The notes under the pieces are model-generated. The model was given only the letters and a program-made list of their open reading frames with translations. It had not been told where the DNA came from and made no database searches. DNA of 33,440 nt from Candidatus Krumholzibacteriia bacterium. Lineage in GTDB: Bacteria; Krumholzibacteriota; Krumholzibacteriia; LZORAL124-64-63. Positions 1-6,535 of this stretch are shown one piece after another. Position 1 is the stretch's first letter; every line of letters starts with the position of its first letter. Location: NCBI GenBank assembly GCA_023270185.1, contig JAGLCY010000290.1, positions 1-33,440 on the forward strand, read 5' to 3'. The translations under genes were made by a program, and so were the position numbers.

Positions 1-291
1 TTGGCGGAAGACAAGGAAGCAGTCCAGAGCGCTGTCGGCGAACTGCTGGCCCTGGGCCGGACCGTGACTGGGTTGCTGGTCAAGAACGGCGGCCGCCAGA
101 ATGATCTGGATTGGGCCGAAAAAATTCTTTTGCACCGGGACGAGAGGTTGCAAAACAACCTTTCCCTGGAACGTGATGTTGATGTGGCCCGGGTGGCCGC
201 GGACTTGAGCAGGGCGGAAGCCAGTTATCAGGCCAGTTTGCTCGTAACGAGCAAGCTGTTTGAAAACAACCTGATCCAGTACCTGCGTTAA
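1..291 (+). CDS. flgL: Flagellar hook-filament junction protein FlgL, C-terminal part (partial)
   Basis: This is the last 96 codons of a gene entering from the left edge, so the first codon in the window is not its start. The tail has the flagellin-like C-terminal helix seen in FlgL/HAP3: a heptad-rich stretch, a D-V-D-V-A-R-V-A-A-D-L-S-R-A-E segment, then YQASLLVTSKLFENNLIQYL and stop. In the family this helix packs into the D0 core of the hook-filament junction and carries export information. It is followed 50 bp later by fliW on the same strand, a common neighbour. FlgK would be expected just to the left, outside the window. A flagellin C-terminus is the main alternative, but the L-x-x-Y-L ending favours FlgL. 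Confidence 0.85.
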   Translation: MAEDKEAVQSAVGELLALGRTVTGLLVKNGGRQNDLDWAEKILLHRDERLQNNLSLERDVDVARVAADLSRAEASYQASLLVTSKLFENNLIQYLR

Positions 292-341
292 CAATTGGGA
301 TGAGCCGGCGGGAGCCGGGCCCGACCAACAAGGAGCAAACG

Positions 342-935
342 ATGCCTAAGATCCAGACCGTGCGTTTCGGGGAACTCGAATACAAGGGCGAGGACGTTGT
401 CCATCTGCCGGAGGGCCTCGTGGGTATGCCCGATCTCCGCAACTGGCTGGTCCTTGAAATGGGCGATGATCTCCCCATGAAATGGTTCCAGTCCCTGGAC
501 AGGGGCGATTTTGGTTTTCCTGTCAGCCAGCCGGCCTTTTTCGCCGACACCTACGATATTTCCATCCCGGCTTCCTCGGAATCACTCCTGAAAGGAAGAC
601 AAGGGGAATGGTTGGCGATTCTCATTATCACCACAGTTCATGCCGGTGGAACCCGAATAACTGGTAACCTGTTGGCGCCGTTAGTGATAAACGTTGACAC
701 CCGTCTTGGCGTACAAATGGTCCAGGATAACCCGGACTGGGGTGTGCAGCAGGAAATGAATTACTTGAAATTTGGGCTTGCCGTAGATGGTCAGCCAATG
801 GAGAATGAACCAGTGATCGATGAAGGACGGGATCTCGTTGAGGCTTTTACTCAGGAAGTTCTTGATTCCCCGTCCGAAAGTGATCAGTCTGAGGTCCGAC
901 CCGAGGTGGAAACGCCCGAACCCGCTGGGGTCTAG
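342..935 (+). CDS. fliW: Flagellar assembly factor FliW, with an acidic C-terminal extension
   Basis: FliW binds cytoplasmic flagellin and, when released by flagellin export, binds CsrA and relieves its repression of flagellin translation. The first ~145 residues look like the whole family domain: a [22 protein letters not shown] start, then a D-R-G-D-F-G-F-P-V block, [25 protein letters not shown] and a TRLGVQMV segment. The remaining ~50 residues are unusual: rich in Glu, Asp, Pro and Ser, with no obvious fold. The ATG at 342 is preceded by AAGGAG at a good distance. An in-frame GTG-like start at 300 would add 14 residues unlike the family, so I reject it. Total 197 residues, longer than the usual ~130-150. 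csrA follows after 53 bp, so the two are probably co-transcribed, perhaps with flgL. Confidence 0.93.
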   Translation: MPKIQTVRFGELEYKGEDVVHLPEGLVGMPDLRNWLVLEMGDDLPMKWFQSLDRGDFGFPVSQPAFFADTYDISIPASSESLLKGRQGEWLAILIITTVHAGGTRITGNLLAPLVINVDTRLGVQMVQDNPDWGVQQEMNYLKFGLAVDGQPMENEPVIDEGRDLVEAFTQEVLDSPSESDQSEVRPEVETPEPAGV

Positions 936-988
936 CCCATACCCGGTTTTCGCCGTGCGGCATTCCGGAGACAGGACAGGGAGGTCCC

Positions 989-1264
989 GTGCTCATACTC
1001 AGCCGAAAGCGCAATGAAAAGATCATGATCGGAGATGACATCTCCATCATGATTGTGGACATCCGTGGTGACCAGGTCCAGATAGGCATTGACGCCCCGC
1101 GTTCCATTCCTGTTCACAGACATGAGATATACGAGGAAATAAAAAACTCGATCATGAACGCCGCTGAATCCGAGAAAGTGGACATGGATGGTATCCGAAA
1201 GAAAATCAATAAAGATGGTGATGGTAAAGATCAGGTCAAGGGTAGGGGAGAAGGCAGTGGTTGA
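989..1264 (+). CDS. csrA: RNA-binding translational regulator CsrA
   Basis: CsrA is a small homodimeric RNA-binding protein that recognises GGA in hairpin loops near ribosome binding sites. The sequence starts [18 protein letters not shown] and has the second signature [20 protein letters not shown]. The conserved Arg falls at residue 44, as in known CsrA proteins, and Arg6 is also present. The start is GTG, preceded by AGGGAGG. At 91 residues it is longer than the usual 60-75; the extra ~30 C-terminal residues are charged and glycine-rich. In the Bacillus-type system the C-terminal extension is where FliW acts. The likely target is the flagellin leader at 4753-4871. The stop codon touches the convergent gene at 1265 with no spacer and no terminator hairpin. 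Confidence 0.95.
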   Translation: MLILSRKRNEKIMIGDDISIMIVDIRGDQVQIGIDAPRSIPVHRHEIYEEIKNSIMNAAESEKVDMDGIRKKINKDGDGKDQVKGRGEGSG

Positions 1265-1609
1265 TCAGGCCTTCCTGTCCAGACAAGCCTGAAGAGGATC
1301 CCGGCCGGCGGGAGGTTGACCATTCGTCGGCAAACCCAACTGCTCCCTGAATTCCGAAGCTACCCTCGCCAGGATATCCTCCGACTGTTTCAGTAATTCC
1401 CCATCCGCGGTATGAAGCTCTGCCATTTTCCTCTGGTGTTTTTCGCGTTCCTGGTCGGAAGCCGCCCGGTGTGCGCATTCGAAATCCACCATGGCCTGAT
1501 ACCGGAACTCCAGGAGATCACGACACGTCTGCATGTCCTGGGTTTCCAGGGCATCCTGCAGGCGCCGGGTGAGCTCGCGGGCCACATCGATTGTCATCAA
1601 TAATTCCAT
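1265..1609 (-). CDS. Small helical protein after fliS, FliT-like position
   Basis: A 114-residue mainly helical, charged protein (M-E-L-L-M-T-I-D-V-A-R-E-L start) with no membrane segment or signal peptide. It begins one base after the fliS stop. A second in-frame ATG at 1597 has a better upstream GGAA, so the protein may be four residues shorter. It ends flush against csrA, which runs the opposite way. I do not recognise its sequence with certainty. Its position last in fliD-fliS-x, its length and its helical nature match FliT-type export chaperones, which bind FliD, but no diagnostic motif is visible. A general flagellar helical protein of unknown role is the alternative. Confidence 0.7.
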   Translation of the reverse strand: MELLMTIDVARELTRRLQDALETQDMQTCRDLLEFRYQAMVDFECAHRAASDQEREKHQRKMAELHTADGELLKQSEDILARVASEFREQLGLPTNGQPPAGRDPLQACLDRKA

Positions 1610-1610
1610 A

Positions 1611-2030
1611 TCAGGCCGATACCGAAAACAGGGATGATGGTTGGGTCTTCCGTGCCTGTTCCTCATCCGCCGTTCCCGGGGGGATCTCTCGCCACGCGGC
1701 CAGCAGGGGGGACATGACAGCAAGACAATTGTCAATGTGACTCGGGTCCTGATCCACCAGGATTTCCAGATGCTCCACGAACATGAAATCATACAGGGCT
1801 TCAAGGTTGCGGGAAATTTCGCCGCCGATGTCATGATCGAGGGCGTTGTGCAGTTCGGTGATGATCTGCTGGGAGTGGGTGATGCGGTCAGCCATCCGGA
1901 TTCGGTTGTTCGCAGCGATGGCCATTCGCGCGTCCAGCAGGTCATTGGCCATCTTCTCGTAAAGAAGCACCAGCAGCTTTTCGCGTGACAATGACTTGAT
2001 ATCCGCTTCGATGTAACGCTGGACTTCCAT
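1611..2030 (-). CDS. fliS: Flagellin export chaperone FliS
   Basis: FliS binds the disordered C-terminus of flagellin in the cytoplasm, prevents its polymerisation and delivers it to the FlhA export gate. The 139-residue protein has the family pattern: an N-terminal M-E-V-Q-R-Y-I-E-A-D-I segment, KLLVLLYEKMANDLLDAR, then helices with NLEALYDFM and VEHLEILVDQDPSHI. It lacks the frequent Y-Q-x-N-x-V start, so residues just before the first helix differ from the norm. Its ATG overlaps the fliD stop by one base (TAATG), a sign of translational coupling. It is transcribed away from csrA as part of the fliC-flaG-fliD-fliS unit. Confidence 0.93.
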   Translation of the reverse strand: MEVQRYIEADIKSLSREKLLVLLYEKMANDLLDARMAIAANNRIRMADRITHSQQIITELHNALDHDIGGEISRNLEALYDFMFVEHLEILVDQDPSHIDNCLAVMSPLLAAWREIPPGTADEEQARKTQPSSLFSVSA

Positions 2031-3349
2031 TATAGGTAGAGACTTCCGAGGTAACTGCCCTGGGCCTGTAATTGCGCCACCATGCGTTCCATGGCCGTGA
2101 ACCGGATTTCAAGATTCATCCGGTAGGATTCTATGCCCCGCTCATAACGTTCGATGGTCTGATCCGTGGAGCGGATCTTGTTGTTAAGGGCGTCGGTGGA
2201 AATCTTGAACAGGCCGGACACGCTGTCGGTCATGTTGTTGATGGCCGCGTTGATCAGATATCCCTTGCCGAGATTTCCCTCCCGTTCGATGAACAGGTCG
2301 CGCACGCCGCTGAAATCAGCCTGAAGCGCGGTTTGGAATTTTGATGAATCCCAGAGCAGCTGTCGATCTTCCCCCATGGTGATGCCCACTTCCCACAACA
2401 TGGAAAGGGAACCCAGCCCGCCTTCCAAAGGTGAAGTGAAAATGTTTTCCAGGCGGTTGGCGACTGAGCGCAGGGTCGGATGTCCATGCAGGTCACCATC
2501 GGGTCCCGCTTGTTCCTGGATGAAGCTGAAAAGGTCGTTATAGGTATCCACCAGGGCTTTGATGGATTCCTCGACCTCCGTGCCGTCCATGTCCACCTGG
2601 ATTCTGACGGTGGTGCCGGGATCAGCATCGAGAAGATTCAGGGTCAGCCCACTGATGACATCGTCGGGCTGGTTGCTTCCGGCGGTGACGGCGATGCCGT
2701 CGATGGTGAGCTGAGCATCAGTGGCAGCCTGGGTATTGGTCAGAACCGGAGGAGTGCCACCGTTAAGGGCCGAGGCGTTTACGTTGAAATCTCCCGCGGT
2801 CCCTTCATTTTCCCCTCTCAAAACGAGATAGTAGGAATCCCCGTCCGAACCATCGTTGATAAGGGAAGCGCTTACCCCGTCCACGCTGTTGTTGATAAGA
2901 TCCTTGAATTCCGCCAGGGTTGTTCCCGCTTCAATCATCAAGGGTGTGGAACCGCCCCCGACCGAAAACCAGACGGTGCCTTCACCGATCGTATCGTCAG
3001 GGGATGAATAGCCCTGGGATATGTCCTTGCGCGCGGTGGCCAGGCTTTGCACGATGATATCGTAACTTCCGGGCGCTGCCGTGGGCCCCGCGGTTGCGGT
3101 AAGGATTCCGTCGTTGGTTGAAGTTGCCGCCAGAGCATTGAATTCCCTCACCGTATCCAGGCGTGAACCAGCCTCCTGGAGTGCCAACAATTTGGTCTTG
3201 AGGGTGGATAGGGCGGTCAACTGTTTCTGGAAATCCGCCAAACGGTTTTCCAGGCGGTAGACGGGTCGTCGTCTTATCTCAACCAATTGGGCGACGATGC
3301 TGGCGGTATCCAGGCCGGTGGCCAGGCCGCTGAATGAGACCGAGCTCAT
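2030..3349 (-). CDS. fliD: Flagellar filament cap protein FliD
   Basis: FliD forms the cap under which flagellin monomers fold at the filament tip. The N-terminus SSVSFSGLATGLDTASIVAQLVEI is the classic FliD N-terminal signature, followed by a coiled-coil segment R-R-P-V-Y-R-L-E-N-R-L. The middle holds the variable D2-D3 region with a flagellin-IN-like stretch, and the C-terminal part has LVDTYNDLFSFI and a final coiled coil (I-R-S-T-D-Q-T-I-E-R-Y-E) typical of the FliD C domain. At 440 residues it is of usual size. I chose the ATG at 3349 because GGAG sits six bases upstream; the TTG at 3361 overlaps that ribosome binding site. It is coupled to fliS by a one-base overlap. Confidence 0.95.
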   Translation of the reverse strand: MSSVSFSGLATGLDTASIVAQLVEIRRRPVYRLENRLADFQKQLTALSTLKTKLLALQEAGSRLDTVREFNALAATSTNDGILTATAGPTAAPGSYDIIVQSLATARKDISQGYSSPDDTIGEGTVWFSVGGGSTPLMIEAGTTLAEFKDLINNSVDGVSASLINDGSDGDSYYLVLRGENEGTAGDFNVNASALNGGTPPVLTNTQAATDAQLTIDGIAVTAGSNQPDDVISGLTLNLLDADPGTTVRIQVDMDGTEVEESIKALVDTYNDLFSFIQEQAGPDGDLHGHPTLRSVANRLENIFTSPLEGGLGSLSMLWEVGITMGEDRQLLWDSSKFQTALQADFSGVRDLFIEREGNLGKGYLINAAINNMTDSVSGLFKISTDALNNKIRSTDQTIERYERGIESYRMNLEIRFTAMERMVAQLQAQGSYLGSLYL

Positions 3350-3405
3350 GATGTACTCCAAGGGTTCCGTCCAACCTGGTGCAATCCCGCGGGATGCGGT
3401 TTTGA

Positions 3406-3831
3406 TCAGGTTTTGAGGTCAATGACCATACCTGAGAGATCGTCCATATTCCCGTGAAGGTTGAGAACTTTCTCCGGCGCGAAGCTGGTGACAAGGGTGC
3501 CATCCGGCTTCCGGATCTCGATGAGGTAACCCCTGCTGTCCGGGTCGGGTTTGAAACCCACCAGATGCGGTTCAACCGAAGCTTTGCGAATGGCTTCGGA
3601 TACCTTGGTCACGAATTCACGCATCTGCTCCGGATCCAGGTACTGTTTGCCGTCACTGGGTGCCGGCGTTTTCACCTGAACCCCCGAATCCCGCAGGGCA
3701 TCCCTGGCCGGTGACTCTTCAGTCGTCGTGATGGGCTTCCCGGTATCCGGTTGCAGGTGGGGCTTCTGTTCCTGGACCTGAACCCCCGGCCCTGTAGGCT
3801 GGATGCCTTGGTTTTGTCCAATAGTATTCAT
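3406..3831 (-). CDS. flaG: FlaG family protein
   Basis: FlaG proteins are small soluble proteins found beside flagellin genes. Loss of FlaG changes filament length in some bacteria, but the mechanism is not settled. The last ~75 residues form the domain: MREFVTKVSEAIRKASVEPHL, then F-K-P-D-P-D-S-R-G-Y-L-I-E-I-R-K and TLVTSFAPEKVLNLH. The first ~60 residues are low-complexity, rich in Gln, Pro and Thr. The start is uncertain: ATG at 3831 has only a weak ribosome binding site, while an upstream GTG at 3849 has GAGGG at a suitable distance and would add six residues. It lies between fliC and fliD, with a strong hairpin between it and fliC. Confidence 0.88.
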   Translation of the reverse strand: MNTIGQNQGIQPTGPGVQVQEQKPHLQPDTGKPITTTEESPARDALRDSGVQVKTPAPSDGKQYLDPEQMREFVTKVSEAIRKASVEPHLVGFKPDPDSRGYLIEIRKPDGTLVTSFAPEKVLNLHGNMDDLSGMVIDLKT

Positions 3832-3872
3832 GGCTTTCACCCACTCCACCGACCCTCAGGTCGGGTTTTCGC

Positions 3873-3907
3873 GCCCCGCCCCACGTCATTTCACGTGGGG
3901 GCGGGGC
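3873..3907 (-). terminator. GC-rich hairpin between flagellin and flaG
   Basis: A 14-bp stem (GCCCCGCCCCACGT on the plus strand at 3873-3886 pairing with 3893-3907) with a single bulged G and a six-base loop. It begins about 18 bases after the flagellin stop in the direction of transcription. No run of U follows on the minus strand, so it is not a canonical intrinsic terminator. It could be a partial terminator or a 3' stabiliser that lets the flagellin mRNA accumulate above flaG-fliD-fliS, which is what the protein needs would require. Confidence 0.6.
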
Positions 3908-3924
3908 CGATTTAGATTGCCCGT

Positions 3925-4752
3925 TTAGCTTACGAGCAAGCTCAACGCCAGGCCGGGGACCAGATTGGCCTGGGATAACATGGAAATCCCCGCCTGCTGC
4001 AGGATCTGATATGACGTCATCTTGGAGGTCTCGTAGGCGACATCCACGTCACGGATCCGGCTGTTGGCGGCCGACAGGTTTTCCGCGGTCATGCTGATGT
4101 TCCTGATGGTGGATTCCAGCCGGTTCTGCACAGCGCCCCAGCCCGCTCTGGCACGGACCACGTTCTGGATGGCCACGTCGATTTCACCCATGGCATTCTG
4201 GGCTTCTGCCACGGTGAGGACGGAGTTGACGATCCCCAGGTCGCTGGCGGTGTGGGATTGGCTCAGGTCAACGGCGATTCGGTCATCAGGAAGGTTGGTT
4301 ATTCCGACCTGAATTCCAACGATTCCGCCGGAACCGTCCAGCATCTTGACCCCGTTGAAGTCGGTCGTGGCCGCGATTCGATCCATTTCTTCCACCAGAG
4401 CGCTGTATTCCAGGTCAAGGTACTCCCGTTCGGAATCACCCAGCGTACCGTTGAGCGACTGCTGTGCGAGTTCCTTCATCCTCTGCAGGATATTGGAGAC
4501 CTCGTCCATGGCGCCTTCGGCGGTCTGGAGCATGCTGATGCCGTCCGAAGCGTTTCGGCTGGCCTGGTTCAGGGCTCGGATGTCGGCCTTCAGGCTTTCG
4601 CTGATGGCCAGACCGGCCGCGTCGTCCCCGGCCCTGGTGATGCGCAGTCCTGAACTGAGTTTCTCCATGGACTTGGCAAAGGCCTGCGTGGCATTCAGCA
4701 GATGCCGCTGTGTGTTGATGGAAGCGATGTTGGTGTTGATGCGGATTCCCAT
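3925..4752 (-). CDS. fliC: Flagellin (short, D0-D1 type)
   Basis: The filament subunit. The N-terminus MGIRINTNIASINTQRHL and the C-terminal helix with R-I-R-D-V-D-V-A-Y-E-T-S-K and Q-A-G-I-S-M-L-S-Q-A-N are standard flagellin. At 275 residues it has the conserved D0 and D1 helices and only a short linker (V-K-M-L-D-G-S-G-G-I-V), so the variable D2/D3 domains are absent. The segment LQRMKELAQQSLNGT is the D1 helix that in other flagellins meets TLR5. The ATG at 4752 has a perfect AAGGAGG seven bases upstream at 4760-4766; longer readings upstream cross the leader and promoter. It is first in the minus-strand filament operon. Regulation is likely by sigma-28 and by CsrA/FliW acting on the leader. 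Confidence 0.97.
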   Translation of the reverse strand: MGIRINTNIASINTQRHLLNATQAFAKSMEKLSSGLRITRAGDDAAGLAISESLKADIRALNQASRNASDGISMLQTAEGAMDEVSNILQRMKELAQQSLNGTLGDSEREYLDLEYSALVEEMDRIAATTDFNGVKMLDGSGGIVGIQVGITNLPDDRIAVDLSQSHTASDLGIVNSVLTVAEAQNAMGEIDVAIQNVVRARAGWGAVQNRLESTIRNISMTAENLSAANSRIRDVDVAYETSKMTSYQILQQAGISMLSQANLVPGLALSLLVS

Positions 4753-4871
4753 GTGCTTTCCTCCTTGAAAACCATGTGGGTACCGGTAGGACCGGTTGGG
4801 ATGTTCGGGGCCGTTTTGGCCCGTATTGGGGAAAAGCGTTTCCATCCTGGATCGGCATTTTCCCTGTCTCC
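4753..4871 (-). promoter_or_regulatory. Flagellin mRNA leader with GGA motifs, candidate CsrA target
   Basis: If transcription starts near 4871, the leader is about 119 nt and holds six GGA trinucleotides in three pairs. These are GGAGACAGGGA at 4861-4871 (with ACAGGGA matching the CsrA consensus ACANGGA), TCCAGGATGGA at 4841-4851, and TCAAGGAGGAA around 4757-4768, which is the ribosome binding site itself. Between the last two pairs lie two small hairpins: GGGCC-GGCCC (4808-4822) and ACCGGT-N3-ACCGGT (4782-4796). A GGA pair on the ribosome binding site plus upstream pairs is the arrangement of known CsrA-repressed leaders. fliW and csrA lie 3.5-4 kb away in the same cluster. Confidence 0.6.
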
Positions 4872-4877
4872 CATTCA

Positions 4878-4905
4878 TCATCGTCCTTGTTTGGTTAAAA
4901 CTTGA
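4878..4905 (-). promoter_or_regulatory. Sigma-28-like promoter for flagellin
   Basis: Read on the minus strand: TCAAGTTT, 12-nt spacer, GACGATGA. Against the sigma-28 consensus TAAAGTTT-N11-GCCGATAA this matches 7/8 and 6/8, with a spacer one base longer. The same geometry (TCAAGTTC-N12-GCCGATCC) occurs before flgM at 5994-6021, which supports both. The start would fall about 119 bases before the flagellin ATG. Confidence 0.55.
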
Positions 4906-4940
4906 GGAAAATATGATTTTTGGTAACACGCGAACCAACT

Positions 4941-4962
4941 TGCCAATGGGGCCCATTGGGCA
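4941..4962. promoter_or_regulatory. Dyad in the flagellin/acetyltransferase divergent region
   Basis: CCAATGGG-G-CCCATTGG (4943-4959) is a perfect inverted repeat of 8-bp arms around one base; with flanking TGC/GCA the symmetry extends further, apart from one extra G. It lies about 40-60 bp upstream of the flagellin -35 element and about 40 bp before the acetyltransferase ATG. The near-absence of a central loop suggests a protein-binding operator more than an RNA hairpin. The bound factor is unknown. Confidence 0.45.
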
Positions 4963-5002
4963 TAAGATTCGCGAAATAGGGCAATTCCTACTGGGAGAAT
5001 TC

Positions 5003-5989
5003 ATGGAAATCATTTCTTTTTCACCCAAACAATTCTCGGAGTTCCTGGCCCTGGTGGATGATCAGATCCGTCCGCCGGGTTCGTCCACCCACGCCTGGGA
5101 AGACTTCCCCCTGATTTTAGGCAGGGAAAACAGTTCCATGATCTTCGGTATTTGCGAAGGCGAAAGCGTTGCGGCGGGGATCGCGTGTCTGGTTCGGCAG
5201 TTCCAGACCAGTTGTGGCCCGATCCCGGTGGCCGGAATCGGCAGCGTGGTTACCAGGCCCGAATCACGCGGTCTGGGTTACAGCCGAGCACTTCAAAACG
5301 CTTTGATCGAACGTTTGGCCTCGGCCAATGTACCACTGGCGGTTCTCTGGACGGACCAACCGGAATTCTACATCAGTCGTGGGTTCGTCCCCGCCGGTTG
5401 GGAATTCCATGTCGACATGATTGGCGTGAGGCCGACCGATGGCTTCCCTGATGGCTTTTCCTTTCGAACCTTCAATCCTGAAGATTCCGCCGGCGTGGCC
5501 GCTCTGTACGATCATCATCCCTACAGGACTATTCGTCCTCCGGGGGACGATGCTTGTCTCTACACAATGCCGGGGACCAAGGGTCTCGTCGCCACGGGGA
5601 AAGGGGATAAGGTCGTCGCTGCCGTGTTCTGCGGGAAAGGGGCGGATTTCAAAGATTATGTTACCGAATGGGACGGGCCATTGGGCCTTGTGGTCCCTCT
5701 CCTGATTGAATGCAGGAATCGCGGTTGGGCCCGGCATCTCCTTGTTCCGGCTGGTGCAGAGGGGTTGGCCGAACAGCTTGTCCGGTTGGGCGGAACCGTG
5801 GCGGCCCAGCCTTCGGGCCACTGGCTCATTATCCAGCCGGAAAAACTTTCCAGGTATATGCAGGGAGCCGGACACGGAATTCCTCAGGATCGGAATGATC
5901 CTGTTGCGTTACTGGGTTCAGTGGGATCGGACGGGATAGTCATTCCCGGTGCCCTGACCGTTGCTGTCTGGGGTTTCGATTCCGTCTGA
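5003..5989 (+). CDS. GNAT-family acetyltransferase, divergent from flagellin
   Basis: A 328-residue soluble protein. Residues ~40-140 look like a GNAT acetyl-CoA-binding domain: a hydrophobic strand VAGIGSVVTRPESRGLGYSRAL contains the V-x-P-x-x-R-G-x-G-Y type pyrophosphate-binding loop, followed by a helix and then VLWTDQPEFYISRGFVPAG, the typical Y-x-x-x-G-F end of the fold. The second half (from ~150) has no clear signature; it may be a second, degenerate GNAT-like half. The ATG at 5003 has GGGAG six bases upstream, and upstream extensions run into the flagellin promoter. It sits alone on the plus strand between flagellin and flgM. The substrate is unknown; modification of flagellin, of a filament glycan, or an unrelated small molecule are all possible. 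Confidence 0.8.
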   Translation: MEIISFSPKQFSEFLALVDDQIRPPGSSTHAWEDFPLILGRENSSMIFGICEGESVAAGIACLVRQFQTSCGPIPVAGIGSVVTRPESRGLGYSRALQNALIERLASANVPLAVLWTDQPEFYISRGFVPAGWEFHVDMIGVRPTDGFPDGFSFRTFNPEDSAGVAALYDHHPYRTIRPPGDDACLYTMPGTKGLVATGKGDKVVAAVFCGKGADFKDYVTEWDGPLGLVVPLLIECRNRGWARHLLVPAGAEGLAEQLVRLGGTVAAQPSGHWLIIQPEKLSRYMQGAGHGIPQDRNDPVALLGSVGSDGIVIPGALTVAVWGFDSV

Positions 5990-5993
5990 TATC

Positions 5994-6021
5994 TCAAGTT
6001 CGGGGGACCACCTGCCGATCC
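5994..6021 (+). promoter_or_regulatory. Sigma-28-like promoter upstream of flgM
   Basis: TCAAGTTC, 12-nt spacer, GCCGATCC, starting five bases after the acetyltransferase stop. The -35 octamer differs from that of flagellin by one base, the spacer is the same length, and GCCGAT matches the consensus core exactly. Autoregulation of flgM by sigma-28 is well known in other bacteria. Confidence 0.55.
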
Positions 6022-6054
6022 CGGGTCTGACATCACCACAGGCACCCCGGGGAC

Positions 6055-6070
6055 AGGCATCAATATTGCA
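6055..6070 (+). promoter_or_regulatory. Sigma-54-like -24/-12 promoter for flgM
   Basis: AGGCAT-CAATA-TTGCA has the invariant GG-N10-GC spacing (GG 6056-6057, GC 6068-6069) and the TTGCA -12 element; the -24 element differs from TGGCAC at its first and last bases. Initiation would be near 6082, after the first ATG of the frame (6074), which favours the flgM start at 6125. Confidence 0.55.
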
Positions 6071-6124
6071 ATCATGAAAAATACCGAAACTGGAAAAGAC
6101 GCGGCCTTCAGAGGTAGGCTTGTC

Positions 6125-6490
6125 ATGGTCATGGACAAAATCAATGGTTTCACAAACCTGGGCAAAGGGCTCCTGGAACGGTTCCAGGGTTCCGGCCGCA
6201 CTGATTACAAGACCGATGAACAACGCTTGAAAATTAATACGACCGGCAGCGACCGTGGGTCGGTTCGAGGGGACACGGCTGAAATTTCTCCCAAAGCCCA
6301 TCGCCTCATCGCTTTGCGGCACGCCATCGATTCAGGGCACAAGGCCCTTGAGGAACTTCCTGAAGTACGTCAGGACAGGATGGATCAGGTTCGCGCCCGC
6401 CTCAGCAAGGGTTATTATAATTCCGTTGAAGTTCGAACCCTGGTTATCGAACGACTCGAAGAAGTCGCCCGCAAAATGGAGGATCTCTGA
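6125..6490 (+). CDS. flgM: Anti-sigma-28 factor FlgM
   Basis: FlgM binds sigma-28 (FliA) until the hook is complete, then is secreted, freeing sigma-28 for flagellin transcription. The C-terminal half has the family pattern: DTAEISPKAHRLIALRHAI, a linker, then VRQDRMDQVRARLSKGYYN, where R-V/R-x-x-x-x-G-x-Y is the recognisable core, and a final helix. I chose ATG 6125 (121 residues) because GAGGTAGG lies just upstream at 6111-6118 and because the sigma-54-like site would start RNA downstream of the other candidate, ATG 6074, which has no ribosome binding site. The N-terminal ~40 residues are polar and probably disordered, as in the family. The gene is monocistronic: a terminator-like hairpin follows. 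Confidence 0.85.
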   Translation: MVMDKINGFTNLGKGLLERFQGSGRTDYKTDEQRLKINTTGSDRGSVRGDTAEISPKAHRLIALRHAIDSGHKALEELPEVRQDRMDQVRARLSKGYYNSVEVRTLVIERLEEVARKMEDL

Positions 6491-6535
6491 GGAAGAAGAT
6501 CCACCGCCAATTCAATCCCATCCCATTTGAATCAA

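Noticed and set aside
3384-3395. 12-bp palindrome ATCCCGCGGGAT between flaG and fliD
   Set aside because: No loop, no T run and no known site type; left as a chance palindrome.
4930-4946. Possible sigma-54 site on the minus strand upstream of flagellin (TTGGCAAGTTGGTTCGC)
   Set aside because: The GG to GC distance is 11, not 10, and the -12 element reads TTCGC. One base of spacing usually abolishes function.
5885-5903. Hairpin CAGGATC-GGAAT-GATCCTG near the end of the acetyltransferase gene
   Set aside because: It is inside the coding region, 85 bp before the stop, with no T run; not a terminator.
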